From the NCBI GenBank assembly GCA_051453625.1, contig JBOZIK010000001.1:5169696-5233695 (forward strand): a stretch of DNA of 64,000 nt, read 5' to 3'. Of this stretch, positions 9,125-20,530 are shown in pieces. The notes beneath the pieces are model-generated. The model was not told the origin of the DNA. It did no database searches and worked only from the letters and a program-made list of their open reading frames with translations. The translations under genes and the position numbers were made by a program. Positions within the stretch are counted from its first letter, which is position 1. Every line of letters starts with the position of its first letter. Source of the DNA: Welwitschia mirabilis (Eukaryota; Gnetophyta; Gnetopsida; Welwitschiales).

Positions 9125-12100
9125 GCTTTTATCAGTCCATGATAAAAACCAGGCAAAAAACCACAATTGCAAGACAATTTATTAAATGAGAAATCTAAAT
9201 TATCTAATAGGTTCATAAAACACATCACATAGATAAATATCAAGTTAATGCATAAGGTGTAAGAAAATTTAAAAATTTTTATTTTATGAAGGATCTAAAT
9301 TAATTAAAAAATTTTAAAAATGAGCTATGAAAATGGGTCTCTGCCTTTCCCTCAAAGAAAAAGCAATATGTCCTATATTGGAAAATAAAGAAAAGATAGT
9401 AAATGAGAGTGAAAAGGCAGGAAAAAGAGGACAACTTTTTAAAAGGAAGTGCAATGCTGAGTAATATCAGATGTAAAAAATATAGAACTATGAAGTATTC
9501 TAATAAGTAAATAAAAAGTGTTTCATCATAAAAATGAGTAAGAGCAGTGTTTAAAATACCAAAATGAAAATTTATTCAACTAAGCAAGAAATATACTTTT
9601 ATTGAAAACCAAATAGAAAAACATGATGATTAAGAAAATATGGTAATGACTTTGAAATAATTAATGAACCATAAGAGAAAATAAAAAGAATGGACATAAA
9701 GTAACAGAAACAAAAGATAGCTCACCTATCTGATATTTTAACTTAGCAGACTCCTATGAAAGAAATCATAACATTACTTGATGTGAAAAATGCATGACTT
9801 AATGTATGAAAAATTCTAGTTGATAAGGCAGTGGTTGTGATAATGCTAAAAATAAAATGAATGATCAGACTAAAGAATTGCTTAAAAATGAACTCACCTA
9901 TCATTATCTCAAAATAAACACCCAAATCTTAAGAAATGAAATAAGCATGTGGAATAGATTAAGAGTCTAGGAAATAAGTAATGTTTTTGATAACATTAGA
10001 AACACCACTAATCCCCTAGCCTCAATGTTTTTATTACAACTTTATTATCCATGATGAGGGGAGTGCAACTACCATCAGAGAAATAAGGACCTGCGAAGCA
10101 TAGCCAACTGACTCCCAGTGACCAACTGACCTCCTAGTGAAGTTCCCACAGCTACCATATTACTCTGTCAAAGGCTTCTTTTAGAAATATTTGCCTTGGT
10201 GTACTTGCGGTTGGACATCATGGTGACCATGTTTTTACAATATGACAAATAAGGCATCATGGTCTTATTTTACCTCTTTTTTTTTGGTAAAAAATTTTGA
10301 AAGATACATTCCACATGACGAAATATTTCAAAAAACAAAGGTGAAAGTCATGATATAAAGACAAAAAAGAACACTCTTAAATAATCTAAGACCTTTTCAT
10401 CATTAAGAAAAATAAGAATCTTCCTTTAAACTAAATTTCATGGACATGTGAATGTCCTAAGATTAGGTGAATCCAATCTTACCACTGTAGGTGCCCAAGC
10501 CAAAAAACTAATCATGAAAATAAATACATAAGTCAAATTTAAAAAAATGATAAAGTAATGTCATAATAAACTCCAAAAGAAAAAACTAAGAGAAAATTAA
10601 AATTATTTGCTCATGAAATTCCTAATTTTTTTCATTTACTTCCTGCAATTCTTAAGTACTCAAGTCAAAAATCTTAACAGAGCGATAAAAATGTATTTTC
10701 TAAAAATAAAAGAAAACTAAAATCATTATTTTATTGACTATGATCCTGCTTGTCATCTATATAATAAAGAGGATGACACACATAGGAAATAGAAATAAAA
10801 CACAAAACTCTTACAAAAAACCTAGATATAAAGAGTGAAAATAGAGACTATCATCTGTCTTATCATTCAAACAACATAGGAGAAAATAGATTATTATTAA
10901 AGAATAAAAAATTAAAAATTCAAATTATAAATAGAAACAAAAACTAAAAACAAAAAATTAAAATAAAGATTACCAAAATAGAAGTCTAAAAATCAAAATC
11001 AAGAGTATCAAGAAAGCCAAAAGGAAAGATCAAGGTAAGAAAAATTTATTTAAATCCTAAAATTTAACTAACACTTCTATTAAAAAGAAAGAAAGAAAGC
11101 AAAAGAAAGATGATCTCAACATATTTTTATTCTTTCAGAAAAATAAGGTCAAAACCAAATATTCATTAATTGATCAAATATGTAAGATATGTAATCATTT
11201 TTAAATATAATTAATTAAAAGAATAGAGAGTAAAAAGATAATATCTGGATAGCAAAAATTTAGAATTTAAACAAGTGATGAAGAAATAATAAGTATCATT
11301 GAAAAATAATCTCTTATGAAAGCTTTGTAAATCTTAATTATCATTGGAAAAGGCATGTGAAAAGGGGCATAAACAATGTTTCTAAGATAATTTTGAAAGA
11401 TATTTAAAATGTTTTCTATCATTTTATTTAAGACATGGATCTTTAAGAAGAAAACAAGGCTTTTTAAATTTTATATAAGCATTTGAAAATTTGTTTTCAG
11501 AAGTATTAATGTAAGAGACAAAAAATTCATACAACTCATGGAAAAACAATCTCTTATCAAACTCATGATATGAAGGATTTAAACCATAAATTGTATTTAA
11601 AGATTGATATTGAACATAAGAAACTTCTTAGGATAAGAGATTAAGAGAGGTTTAATGTACCTAAGAATATCTTTAACATTTAATTTCAAACATGGATTTA
11701 GATCAAGAAGATATGGTTTTATCCAATTAATAATTACAATATATCCTTTTTTTTTTTGAAAATAATTATCAATGGAAGCACATGATAGAGTTGACTTTGT
11801 GAATGAGTAAAAGATGTTACTTTTTGCACATGATGTTTCTAAGGGAAGAGGTTAAAAGATTTTTAAATTCAAGTCCTCAAGATGATGTGGTTTATTATTT
11901 TTAAGAATAATAATATAATTTGGAAAGTTAATTTCTTCATTGATTATATCTTCTTTTTTTAATGTTTAATTATTTCTTTCTTTTCTTTTTCATTTTTTTA
12001 GGATCACTGTTCTTTTTCAAGTTGGTTGATTCCTTAAAAAGATCATTAAAAATATTAGATAAAGATAATATCTCATTGTTTTTATTATTTAATGAAAGAT

Positions 12101-12180
12101 ATTCTAATGTTTCTTGTTTGATTCCACTTCCTCTCTAAATAATTCCATTAATTTAAATTGTAATCCTCATTTAAATTAAG
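9125..12180 (-). other. gypsy-A 3' region without recognised coding
   Basis: About 3 kb of AT-rich sequence lies between the extra reading frame and the 3' LTR. I searched both strands for RT (YxDD/FMDD), RNase H and integrase motifs and found none. At 10104-10140 two tandem 18-19-bp units (CCAACTGACT..AGTGA) occur. At 10142-10208 lies a block that is shared with gypsy-B at 22331-22397. Confidence 0.55.
10128..10208. repeat. block shared by gypsy-A and gypsy-B (copy in gypsy-A)
   Basis: GTTCCCACAGCTACCATATT and the following 45 bases match GTTCTCACAGCTATCATATT and its continuation at 22331-22397 at roughly 80 percent by eye. Both lie on the same strand and 3' of the main coding region of their element. 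On the minus strand both copies can be read in one frame (ANIPERILWQRNMIAV against ANISKRSLxQSNMVAV), so the block may once have been coding. Confidence 0.7.
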
Positions 12181-13107
12181 TTAATTATTTTTTATTAATT
12201 TTATTTTAATACTCATTCCTATTAATTTCAAAAATTGAGCCTTTAGTATTAATAGAACTCTTTCATCCCTATATGATATGTGAAAGTTTGTGACATGATC
12301 TAAAATTTCAATGTCATCTTCTTTTTCTTCTTCTTCTTCTTCTTCTTCTTCTTCACTATTTTTATCATCTTATTGTATGTTGTTGTTGCCATTAGAAGGA
12401 AAACTATGATCATAATTTCTATCATAGATTAAAGAATTTTTAGATTGCTTATGAATGCATTCTTCATCTATTGACTAAGTTTCTAACACCTTAACATGAT
12501 CATTTAACAAATAGTCATCCTCATCTTCATTGTTGAAAGATATAGTTAAATTGTTATTGTCTCCTCTTTGCTTATCCCCTAATGAGTAGGTTGAAGTTTG
12601 ATATAAAATTTTATTCTCAATTTAAAAGCAAGAATTATAATCATTCATTTCTAAATTATTTTCATTCTCCTCAAGATAAAATTTAGAAGGATAGGTTTGA
12701 GGATTTTACATTAGAAAAGATCCTTGATTTTGTAGAAGATTTTGTTAAAAGATCTCAACCAACATTTTTAGTCTTTTATTGTTGTTTTGTATGCTTTTGC
12801 ACATTCATTCATCATTTGTTTTCTTGAATTATTTTCTTCTTCATAGTGGTTCATGAGAGATGGATGGAATGGTGATTATGTGAGGTTGAATCCCTAATAT
12901 TTTCATTAGTATTCCTATATGGGTTTGAAAAGAAAAAGGGAAATAATAAGATGGTTGAAAAGAGCAATGAGCCCAATCCCTACTCTCAACAAGTTTTTTT
13001 TATTGGTTTTCCTCTTTTTGTAAAAAGATATTTATGTTTTTTCTTACCATCCTTCTTGAATTCTTTTCTCCTTTTTTAGCAAAAAGTTACTTAAAGTGTT
13101 TTACTAT
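12180..13107 (-). pseudogene. gypsy-A extra reading frame, Asn/Glu-rich, unknown product
   Basis: From the assembly gap at 13107 leftward the minus strand holds a protein-like frame with only a few stops and about two frameshifts over some 300 codons. Readable parts include SRDWAHCSFQPSYYFPFSF, MNHYEEENNSRKQMMNE, FNNEDEDDYLLNDHVKVLE, a run of about ten Glu (from the GAA repeat near 12326-12354), then DDIEILDHVTNFHISYRDE. It is hydrophilic and acidic. It stands where pol would be expected. The central part (IQNNNKRLKMLVEIFQQN) resembles the coiled-coil-like C-terminal part of Athila-type Gag, so it could be displaced Gag sequence. I cannot name a function. Confidence 0.5.
12326..12354. repeat. 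(TTC)n microsatellite
   Basis: About ten tandem TTC units. On the minus strand they are in frame with the extra ORF of gypsy-A and encode Glu. Confidence 0.85.
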
Positions 13108-13207
13108 NNNNNNNNNNNNNNNNNNNNNNNNNNNNNNNNNNNNNNNNNNNNNNNNNNNNNNNNNNNNNNNNNNNNNNNNNNNNNNNNNNNNNNNNNNNNN
13201 NNNNNNN
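13108..13207. other. assembly gap, 100 N
   Basis: A run of exactly 100 N, a conventional placeholder for a gap of unknown size. The flanks do not repeat each other. It lies between the protease region and the extra frame of gypsy-A, so missing sequence here could matter for the no-pol conclusion. Confidence 0.98.
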
Positions 13208-14120
13208 AGTCCATTAAAAACATTTTCATCTAAATTTAAATTATGATTTTCAGATTTTGGCTTATGTAATGGATAATCTCCCTCAAGGTGTAAATTAAAA
13301 AGTTAAACTGCCTTATACACTAAAGGCTCTTTCTCTATCTCAAAGTTAGATGTATCAAGGGTTTCTTCAATCTCAAGTTGGTTATCATAAAATATAGGCT
13401 CATGTAATTCCATTTCTCTTTCTTTAAGAGGATGATGTTGTAGGAATAAAGTTGGTTTCATGTTATCCTTAATGTTCATTTCATCACCCAAATCTTTCTC
13501 AGCTACATGAAAGACTCTAATTGTAAATGTTCTGTTTTCAAAGTGACATTTTATTATTCTTGCTCTTATATCAATGATGTAGTGGGCTATTGCACAAAAG
13601 GCTCATCCTAAAAGTAAAGGGTATCCTCTATTATGCTCAACTTCCATGATAATTACATCTATAAATTAGCAAGTATCTTCAATTTGAATTTCCAAATCTT
13701 TAATAATTCTTAATATTTCTTAACTAAAGTGTCTGCTAATTCTAAGACAGCCAGAGTAGGTTCTATTTTATCCTCTAAATCAAGTCTCTTACAAATATGA
13801 AGTGGCATAATATTAACACTTACTCCAATATATATCAAGGATTTTATGATCTTTTTGTTTCCCTCTAAAATAACATTCATCATACCTACTCCTAAATATT
13901 TAAATTTTTGTAATTTTTACAACACTAAATTCATGATGGATTAGGCTAGAAAGACTTTACTAGGGATGACTCGTTTTTATTTTCTTTTTATTAAGTTTTT
14001 CTTTAATTTTGAGTACCCCAAATTTTATTATAATAGGTTCTAAAAGGGTAAGTTTATACTCATATTTTTCATCAAGGATTTAAGATATTCGTTGAAAGTT
14101 AAATTATTATTAATCCTATT
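13208..14120 (-). pseudogene. gypsy-A protease region, active site lost
   Basis: The minus strand reads IYIGVSVNIMPL near 13810-13845, where retrotransposon aspartic proteases of the Athila/Tat type have a D(L/I)GASVNxMPL motif; the catalytic Asp position is Tyr. Further on PLLLGxAFCAIAHYIIDIRA (about 13560-13620) matches the ILGRPFLATAxAxIDV stretch, with Arg of GRP turned into TGA. A hydrophilic stretch with HHPLKEREMELHEPIFYDN follows to 13303. The protease would process Gag; this copy is dead. Confidence 0.72.
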
Positions 14121-15083
14121 AAACTAAGGGGTGGTTTGTTGAGAAGGATTTTTCTTTTTCTTTTTTCTAAAAGAAGGAAAGTTTTAATCTTCTAATATCT
14201 TAATGTCCTCCTCTTCTTCTTCATCATCATTTCTAAAATCATTTTGGGAGGTGGAAGGTTCATTTGGAAGAGTGTTTATTTCTTGTCCACTTCTTATTAC
14301 AACCTTACAATCTTTTGTTAGTTCCTTTAGATTTGGTAAATGTTGTGTAGCTAATGTTCGTTGAGGTTCTTATTTTATTAATATTATTTCTTAAAAGATG
14401 TTTAGCATTTTTTTCTATGTTTGTATTTTTTCCTAAGTTTCTCTATAAGGTTTGTAATTAGATCATTTGGATGTTGGTAGTTGGATGAACTTGGTGGGCA
14501 GTTTGCATTTTTGAATCTATTTCTAAAAGATTGAAAATTATTTTAAAAATGAGTGTTTAACTTAGGTTGTACCTGGTTTTGGTTTTAGAAGTTTTAAGAT
14601 GTTTAGTTAAAAGCACAAACTTCTTTATGAACTCTTTCTTTGTATGTTGGCAAAAGAGGATAGTTTTTGATGACATGATAATTGTCCTCACATAAATCAC
14701 AAGTTTGCACAACATTTTTTTCACTTGTGGATTTGGCATCTAAAATCATTTCTGCGTACTTCTTCAAAGTTGTTATAAAATCTTTCATGGAATTTGTAGT
14801 ATTAGATTCTAACTCTTTTTGTTGTTTAACCTCTTTTAAGTCTTTGATGAGTTGGCCTACATTTGGATTTTCTTTAGGAGATAACTAGGTTTGACTAACC
14901 TCCACAAGTTCTTTTAATTTTGTCTAGGCATCATTTAATGTAAGCTTTATGAGGTTTCCTCTGCAAGAAAAATCTATAAGTTATTCTGTGTGTGGAATTA
15001 GCCCACTATAAAAGTAGTCTATTAGTTCTGTTGGTGAAAAAGCATCTACTGAATTAGAATGGTAGGCTATAAAGAAATGCTCA

Positions 15084-15093
15084 NNNNNNNNNN
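15084..15093. other. assembly gap, 10 N
   Basis: Ten N inside gypsy-A gag. Confidence 0.98.
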
Positions 15094-15218
15094 GAGGCAT
15101 AGCCTTCATTTTGTTTTTGTTGAAAGTTTGTTACCTCTTTTTTCTTTTTCTCATAGTTTTTTCATTCATAAATCTCTTTACAAAGGTTGCTCAAACTTGA
15201 TTCCATGTTTTTAAGCTT

Positions 15219-15526
15219 TTATGGGGAATAGTTTTTAGCCAAAGTTTTTCTCTATCCCTCAATGTCATGGGAAAGATTACCATATATGTTATATCATTGA
15301 TTTTTTTCTTCCTATTCCCTGANNNNNNNNNNNNNNNNNNNNNNNNNNNNNNNNNNNNNNNNNNNNNNNNNNNNNNNNNNNNNNNNNNNNNNNNNNNNNN
15401 NNNNNNNNNNNNNNNNNNNNNNTTATGGGGAATAGTTTTTAGCCAAAGTTTTTCTCTATCCCTCAATGTCATGGGAAAGATTACCATATATGTTCTATCA
15501 TTGATTTTTTTCTTCCTATTCCCTGA
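15219..15526. other. 100-N gap flanked by a 104-bp near-identical duplicate
   Basis: 15219-15322 and 15423-15526 are both 104 bases and differ at one visible position (GTTATATCAT against GTTCTATCAT). They flank exactly 100 N (15323-15422). The layout is what unmerged overlapping contig ends look like, so the second copy of this capsid segment is probably not real. Confidence 0.85.
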
Positions 15527-16421
15527 TGTAAGGATTGGTTGTTCAATATTTGCAATGTATTGAAGGGAATCCTCATCATTTTCTCCATTAAAATTTAAAT
15601 AAGATTTTAGATTTTTAAGTTCAACACCATATCTTGGGATTAGGTTAAAAGGAATTTAAATCTCTCTTTTCTTGTTGGCTAACAATTCTCTAAGGGTAAG
15701 GTTTGCATTAGGGATAGAAGATCCTATGACTTATTTTTAATTAGGGAGGCACTCAACATTATGAGCTAGTTTTCTCTTTATATAAGGTTTTCATTAAGTA
15801 AATTTAACTTAGAAGGAATAAATTTAGAAGAAGGATTGAGTGCACCTAGAGATTATTTTTTTGATTCATTTTCTATATCCACTAGTTCTTTTTTAATGAT
15901 CTTCTCTATCAGTAGCCTTTCTCTATAATATCTCTTCTCAAGATTAACCATATTACAACATCCTGAAACTAGAAAAGAATAGAAAATAAGATAAAAAACA
16001 ACAAACCATTATCTTATCTATTTGAGGGATGATAGAAGGAACGACACACACAAAAACCAAAGAAACAAAAATAGTACAGAAACTGAAACAGAAAGTGAAA
16101 AACTTAAAATACAGGACTATCATCCAACTAGTTGTATGGATGGCATAGGAGATGATAGAGATTAATTTTATTGTATAAAAAATTAAAATTGAAAAATAAA
16201 ACTAAAAATAATTATATACTATCATCTTATCTGTTGTTGAAATGACAGAAGGGATAACCACTATTTTTCTATAAAATTTAAAACTGAAAATTCAAACTAA
16301 AAAACTACACATATAAAACCTATAGTTCCTAATAAAATAAAACGCCACTTTAGATAAATAACTGAATAGAGTTCTGATATACTCACTTGAATGATAATAA
16401 CCCTTATACTCCTCAATAGCT

Positions 16422-16440
16422 TTTCACAGTGATGGTGCTA
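16422..16440 (-). other. primer binding site of gypsy-A
   Basis: On the minus strand TAGCACCATCACTGTGAAA follows the LTR end by three bases (AAT). It differs mostly by transitions, mainly G to A, from TGGCGCCGTTGCCGGGGA, the site complementary to aspartic acid tRNA used by Athila-type gypsy elements. It fixes the 5' end of gypsy-A at the right. Confidence 0.65.
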
Positions 16441-16443
16441 ATT

Positions 16444-17508
16444 TGTTTCAGTGTGTATTTCTGCAAGTACTTAAGTTTAAAAGGATTCTTCCATTCATAA
16501 AATAAATAGGTATCTCACACAATACAACACAATAGCATGAGTGAGAGTAAACCTAAAATTTCATATTCACATTGAAGACTATAAGAAAAGACTCAGATTG
16601 CTTTGCAAAAAGAATAATAGGAACCAAAAATAAAGAACAAATACAAGGAAATAAATTACAATACAAAATGTAAGATGTAACTAACACTACTTGCTTTAAG
16701 CCTTAACAACGGATGCCCTTGATAATCTACATCACTCAAAAAATTATCATCAGATCAAGGGAAACATAGACTATAAGGATCATTAAAGAAACTAATGTGT
16801 AAACATGAAAATAAAATAAATTTTATATTAAGAGTAACAATGCATCTGGATTACAAAATATCTAGGCCTTAATAGAGGATACATATTCCTTCACCAAGGG
16901 AACATCTTTTTGCAATACTCGAGATAGATCTCTTGCCCTTCTATCTCCTATTATGAGAATTTTCAGTGCAACAAAGATGAGAAGAAGAGTCAAAAGGGGA
17001 CATACTTATAATAATTTACAGCAGAAAATGACAAATAGAAGGTGCAACTAGGCATGCTCTTTTACATAAATGAAATGAATAAAATGCTCAAGTATCACTA
17101 TTAGAGTTAGTTAAATATCAATGTCATCCTAACTATCGTCTAAACGACATGGGGGATGATAACTCATTATAAAAGATAACTCATAATGATTACTCAATAG
17201 TGATTTAGTAGTCCATATTAGCAACCAGCAGTGTTGTCGTCCTGTCTATAGTGGGGACGATAAAGGGAATGACCTCTTCTTAATCATTTAATTTGAATAA
17301 AAACTTAGCATCTTTATTAGTAGTCCTCCTCAAAAGCTCTATACATGAGAATGTGGCTTTAATACATAAAATCTGGGTAAGAGTTGCACATTTTTAAAAT
17401 TCTCTATTATTTCTCCAAAATCCTTAGAATTGCACTTAAACCTATACAAATTTCTTATAAAACAAATCATAAAACCCCATTAAATAACCATAAATTGGCA
17501 GCGCCACA
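16444..17508 (-). repeat. 5' LTR of gypsy-A (right copy)
   Basis: 1065 bp, the partner of 8019-9110. Starts TGTTTCAGTG and ends GCGCCACA; followed directly by CTCAC, the target duplication. Confidence 0.88.
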
Positions 17509-18401
17509 CTCACACCATTAGAAAAAATAGCCAAAGACTTACTAAAGAACTAGTTGTGATTTAATCATTTAGTTCAAAATACATCATCATAATGATACCA
17601 TGAAGAAGTCACTTGAACTAATAAATTTTGTTTATTATTGATAAAGTCTACAATGTACACATATTACATTAGGAAAAGATAAAGAAAGTAGAAAAACATG
17701 GTAAAAGTTAGATAAGAAGCTAGACAATACTTATTTCTAAGTATCGTTAACTATCCTAGTTTATGTTCAGCTACACAAGTAAAAGAACATAAAAATAATA
17801 TTAATTTTTCTAAGTAATATAACATGAACAAAATAATACTATAAACATTAGCTTTTTGGCTTTATATTGAAATGTCAAATCGTCACATGCAGATGTATTA
17901 ACAAGCTTGTGTTTTCCTTTGCAAGAAATACTTGGAGTAGTGGAGATGATGCTATGTTCTTTGCAAGATAGCTAAAGCCTCTTGATTGACCTTTTTGCTA
18001 AGTCTATTCCTATAACTTTTTGCCAAAAAGATCCCCATATTTGATGGTAATATCTTCTTTATAACCATTTCTATTTTTCTATTTTATTTTTTGGCTCTTT
18101 AGGGATAGGTTTATGGCTAAGGTTGTTACTACCTTTCTGCCATCTCAACCTTCTCTTTCATCTTCATATCAAATGGCATTTTGTATCTACAATTGAATAA
18201 TATATATATATTTATATACACACACATACACACATACAAACACAAAAACCTACTAATGTACTAGCTAACCAACCTATTGATTAGTGAGTATGTTAACTAA
18301 ATTTATAAAGAGAAACATATATTACTATCTAAAATTAATAATTATGAAAACAAAAACATTTCATTAATAAATGAAATTTATATCAAAATTAGTCATCATC
18401 A

Positions 18402-18412
18402 ATTCCCTTAAG
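18402..18412 (-). other. polypurine tract of gypsy-B
   Basis: The minus strand reads GCTTAAGGGAAT directly before TGATGA, the LTR start. It is short but correctly placed. Confidence 0.5.
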
Positions 18413-18639
18413 CTCAAGGTTTTGTTAGATTTGACAAACAAATATATGTATAAAAGAGATAAAAAGAAAGAGAGATTCATCATTCTACTTTCCTTCTCAA
18501 ATCTTAAATTCTCATTAAATATGTAGATAGGTACTAAAGGAAATCTATCATCCATAGCTAGCCACTCATATCATTCCAATTTAACAATTTATAGTTCAGA
18601 AAGTAGATTTGCAAAAATCTAGAAGAAAATGGTTCAAGT

Positions 18640-19113
18640 TGGAAATGTATAATATATCGAACTTTGATAGGATATATCTCTCTTAGTACATTCATAGTAT
18701 AGGTAACTTAGTAGAGTAGAAGCTACAAATGCTTATGCCTTAATTTCAGTGCTTCATAACTATCCATACCTTTGAAACTCAAAATTAGTACCTTTAATTT
18801 CAACAATTGCATAAATATGATCATAGTCTTCTTAGCTTACATCAATCACTTTATATTCTACAGACCATGAATTCTTTGTGCAGATTTTATAAAACTCTGT
18901 ACATAAACTTCTTATTAAGAAAATTTATTCTAAAAATCTAACCTGTTTGCTACTACTACTTTTATCCTCTTGTTTTATGGACCCTTTTCTCTTATTAATA
19001 GAATCTATTTCTATAATATTCACTTCATCGAAATCTTTGTTAATATTCTTCCCAGAAAGTACCATTTGCATTTTACTAGAACAATCATCCATTTTATCAT
19101 ATATTCTATTCAA
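18640..19113 (-). pseudogene. sense extra reading frame in the 3' region of gypsy-B
   Basis: One frame runs from 19113 leftward. The first 62 codons are open (MNRIYDKMDDCSSKMQMVLS, a Lys/Glu/Ser-rich segment ending SSSSKQVRFLE). After a stop it continues with FYKICTKNSWSVEYKVIDV, EDYDHIYAIVEIKGTNFEF, and STLLSYLYYECTKRDI with five or so stops. It looks like a real decayed protein of 150 or more residues, on the same strand as pol and downstream of integrase. I do not recognise the family. Plant Athila and Tat elements are known to carry env-like or extra ORFs here. Confidence 0.5.
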
Positions 19114-20100
19114 CTTTTTAAGACAAGCTTTCTGTTTAATATCTAGCTTAGAATATTTCTTCTATAAACTTTTAAAAGAGTTATAATAGAGGTGGCCACT
19201 CTTCACAACAAGAGTATTTGACAAGGGTCATCAAGCACTTTTGAATTTTCAGTGAGGGTCATCGAATTCATTATGGTGACTGGCTTTCTTACTAGTAGCT
19301 CTATTACATTTCCCTTTCAATGATGTCCTAGTACCCTTCTCAGAATAAGGCGTGAAATACTTCACAAATGTAGGATTTTGCCTTGAAATTTTCATGCGAA
19401 GTCATTTTACCATGATCTTTAGAGCATGAGAAAACATGATAAAGTATGAAAATGCATGAGAATACAAAATGAGAAAGTGAAGTTACTGATGCATTTTCTA
19501 CTTAATATAGGTAAAAACTTGTACTTATTTCTATTGCATTAAATTTACATGTATAAGGAGTAAATGAAAACTTTACTGGAAATGAAATAGCTGGTACTGA
19601 AATTATTTTAGATGCTAATGATGATGGAAAATGGAATGACATGGTGGTAAGGTGAATATTAATAAAGTTTGCTAACGTGGAATGGACAATGCAAATGCTA
19701 ACATTGTTTGGATGATATGGAAGGATATCATTCATTAACTTGCGATGGAGTCATTAAAAATGACAATGGGTGTCAAGAAAAAGTTTAAGTACAATGCTTA
19801 AGAAAAGAACTTCATATTTAGGTGGTGGTTACTCTCCACAATAACAGGCTTTAACAAGAATCATCAAGAAGTCATGCATTCTCAATTAGAATTATCAAAT
19901 TCATTGGGGAACTGGCTGAAGGAGTTTGAAGGTGGCCATTGAGAACTTAAAGAGTTCTTAACGAGGTCCTTTGAATACCTACCACTTTATTATAGTGAAT
20001 CAAGTAAGAATATAAAAGTAAGATCATGCGAAAAAGTTATAGTAAAACGTTAATAGGGGGTCATCAAGAAGAAGAACCTAACCTTTAAAAAAAAGTTTAA
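19114..20100. other. gypsy-B 3' non-coding region with a distant direct repeat
   Basis: Two diverged copies of a segment of roughly 95 bp occur at about 19190-19286 and 19822-19918 (GGTGGCCACTCTTCACAACA against GGTGGTTACTCTCCACAATA, both followed by a GGGTCATC/GAATCATC and an ACTGGCT block). No coding frame is visible here. Confidence 0.5.
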
Positions 20101-20109
20101 TAAAATGAA

Positions 20110-20530
20110 GTTGACTTAAAATTTGGTCCAAAGATTTGGACTATTTTCAATTAACTCCATGAACTTACTTCTTGATGGTTTAGGTTGAAATTTGATTCAA
20201 AGTTTCAACTTTGGATCAATGTTAGTCAACTAAATGAATTTTTTATTTTTCTTATAAGTTTACAGAATGTAAGAAGACTATCAAGTTGGCATGAAATCCA
20301 ACTCAAAGTTTTGACTGAGCTCTTGTTAGCTAACTTTTTTAGACTTACATCACAGTGATTAGGTTTGATTTCCAAATCAAAGTTTCAAATTTGAATTAGT
20401 GTTGATCAACTAAGTGATGTTGTTTTATGCAGGTACAGAGGTTTAGAAAATATATTTCTATATTTTATTAAATTGGCTAGAAAACTAACTCAAAGTTTTA
20501 ACTTTAAGTCAATGTTAATTAACTGGATAA
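20110..20530. repeat. diverged tandem repeat, about five units
   Basis: Units built around TCAAAGTTTxAACTTTGxxTC and then GTTAxTCAACT recur at about 20118, 20191, 20294, 20370 and 20480, with 75 to 110 bases between starts. Part of each unit is palindromic (CAAAGTTTxAACTTTG). It lies between integrase and the 3' LTR of gypsy-B, where Athila/Tat-type elements often hold tandem repeats. Confidence 0.65.

Larger units (their letters stand above)
14290..15951 (-). pseudogene. gypsy-A gag
   Basis: A start is possible at 15951 (MVNLEKRYYREKATD). The core reads FNGENDEDSLQYIANIEQ, then VIFPMTLRDREKLWLKTIPH, SLKTWNQVxATFVKRFMNEK, typical of the Ty3 Gag capsid domain (FPxxLRDxAxxWLxxLPxxSxxxWxxLxxxFxxxF). 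Then comes a zinc-knuckle-like CDLCEDNYHVIKNYPLL (14640-14700; CxxCxxxxH, the last Cys replaced by Tyr). Stops occur in all parts, and two gaps (15084-15093, 15323-15422) fall inside it. Part of the capsid is duplicated across the second gap, probably by mis-assembly. Confidence 0.85.
8019..17508 (-). mobile_element. Ty3/gypsy element with gag and protease but no visible pol (gypsy-A)
   Basis: LTRs at 8019-9110 and 16444-17508 begin TGTTGCGG/TGTTTCAG and end ACA; the target duplication CTCAC is exact (8014-8018, 17509-17513). The primer site and gag at the right end show that the element runs on the minus strand. Internal length is about 7.3 kb. Gag with an FPMTLRD core and a protease-like region are clear, but I find no RT, RNase H or integrase motif between 9111 and 13107. 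It therefore looks non-autonomous and would have needed enzymes from a relative. It inserted into the left LTR of gypsy-B. Confidence 0.85.
7910..18401 (-). repeat. left (3') LTR of gypsy-B, split by gypsy-A
   Basis: The outer part is 7910-8018 and the inner part 17514-18401, about 997 bp when joined. The sequence before the break ends GCTAAAATATGCTCAC, and the sequence after the break continues CACCATTAG; the intact right LTR reads CTAAAATAATCTCACACCATTA through this point. That is direct evidence that gypsy-A inserted here. Confidence 0.88.

Noticed and set aside
15191-15563. Repeated 30-residue unit in gypsy-A Gag
   Set aside because: The two copies flank a 100-N gap and are nearly identical at DNA level, so an assembly artefact is more likely than a protein repeat.
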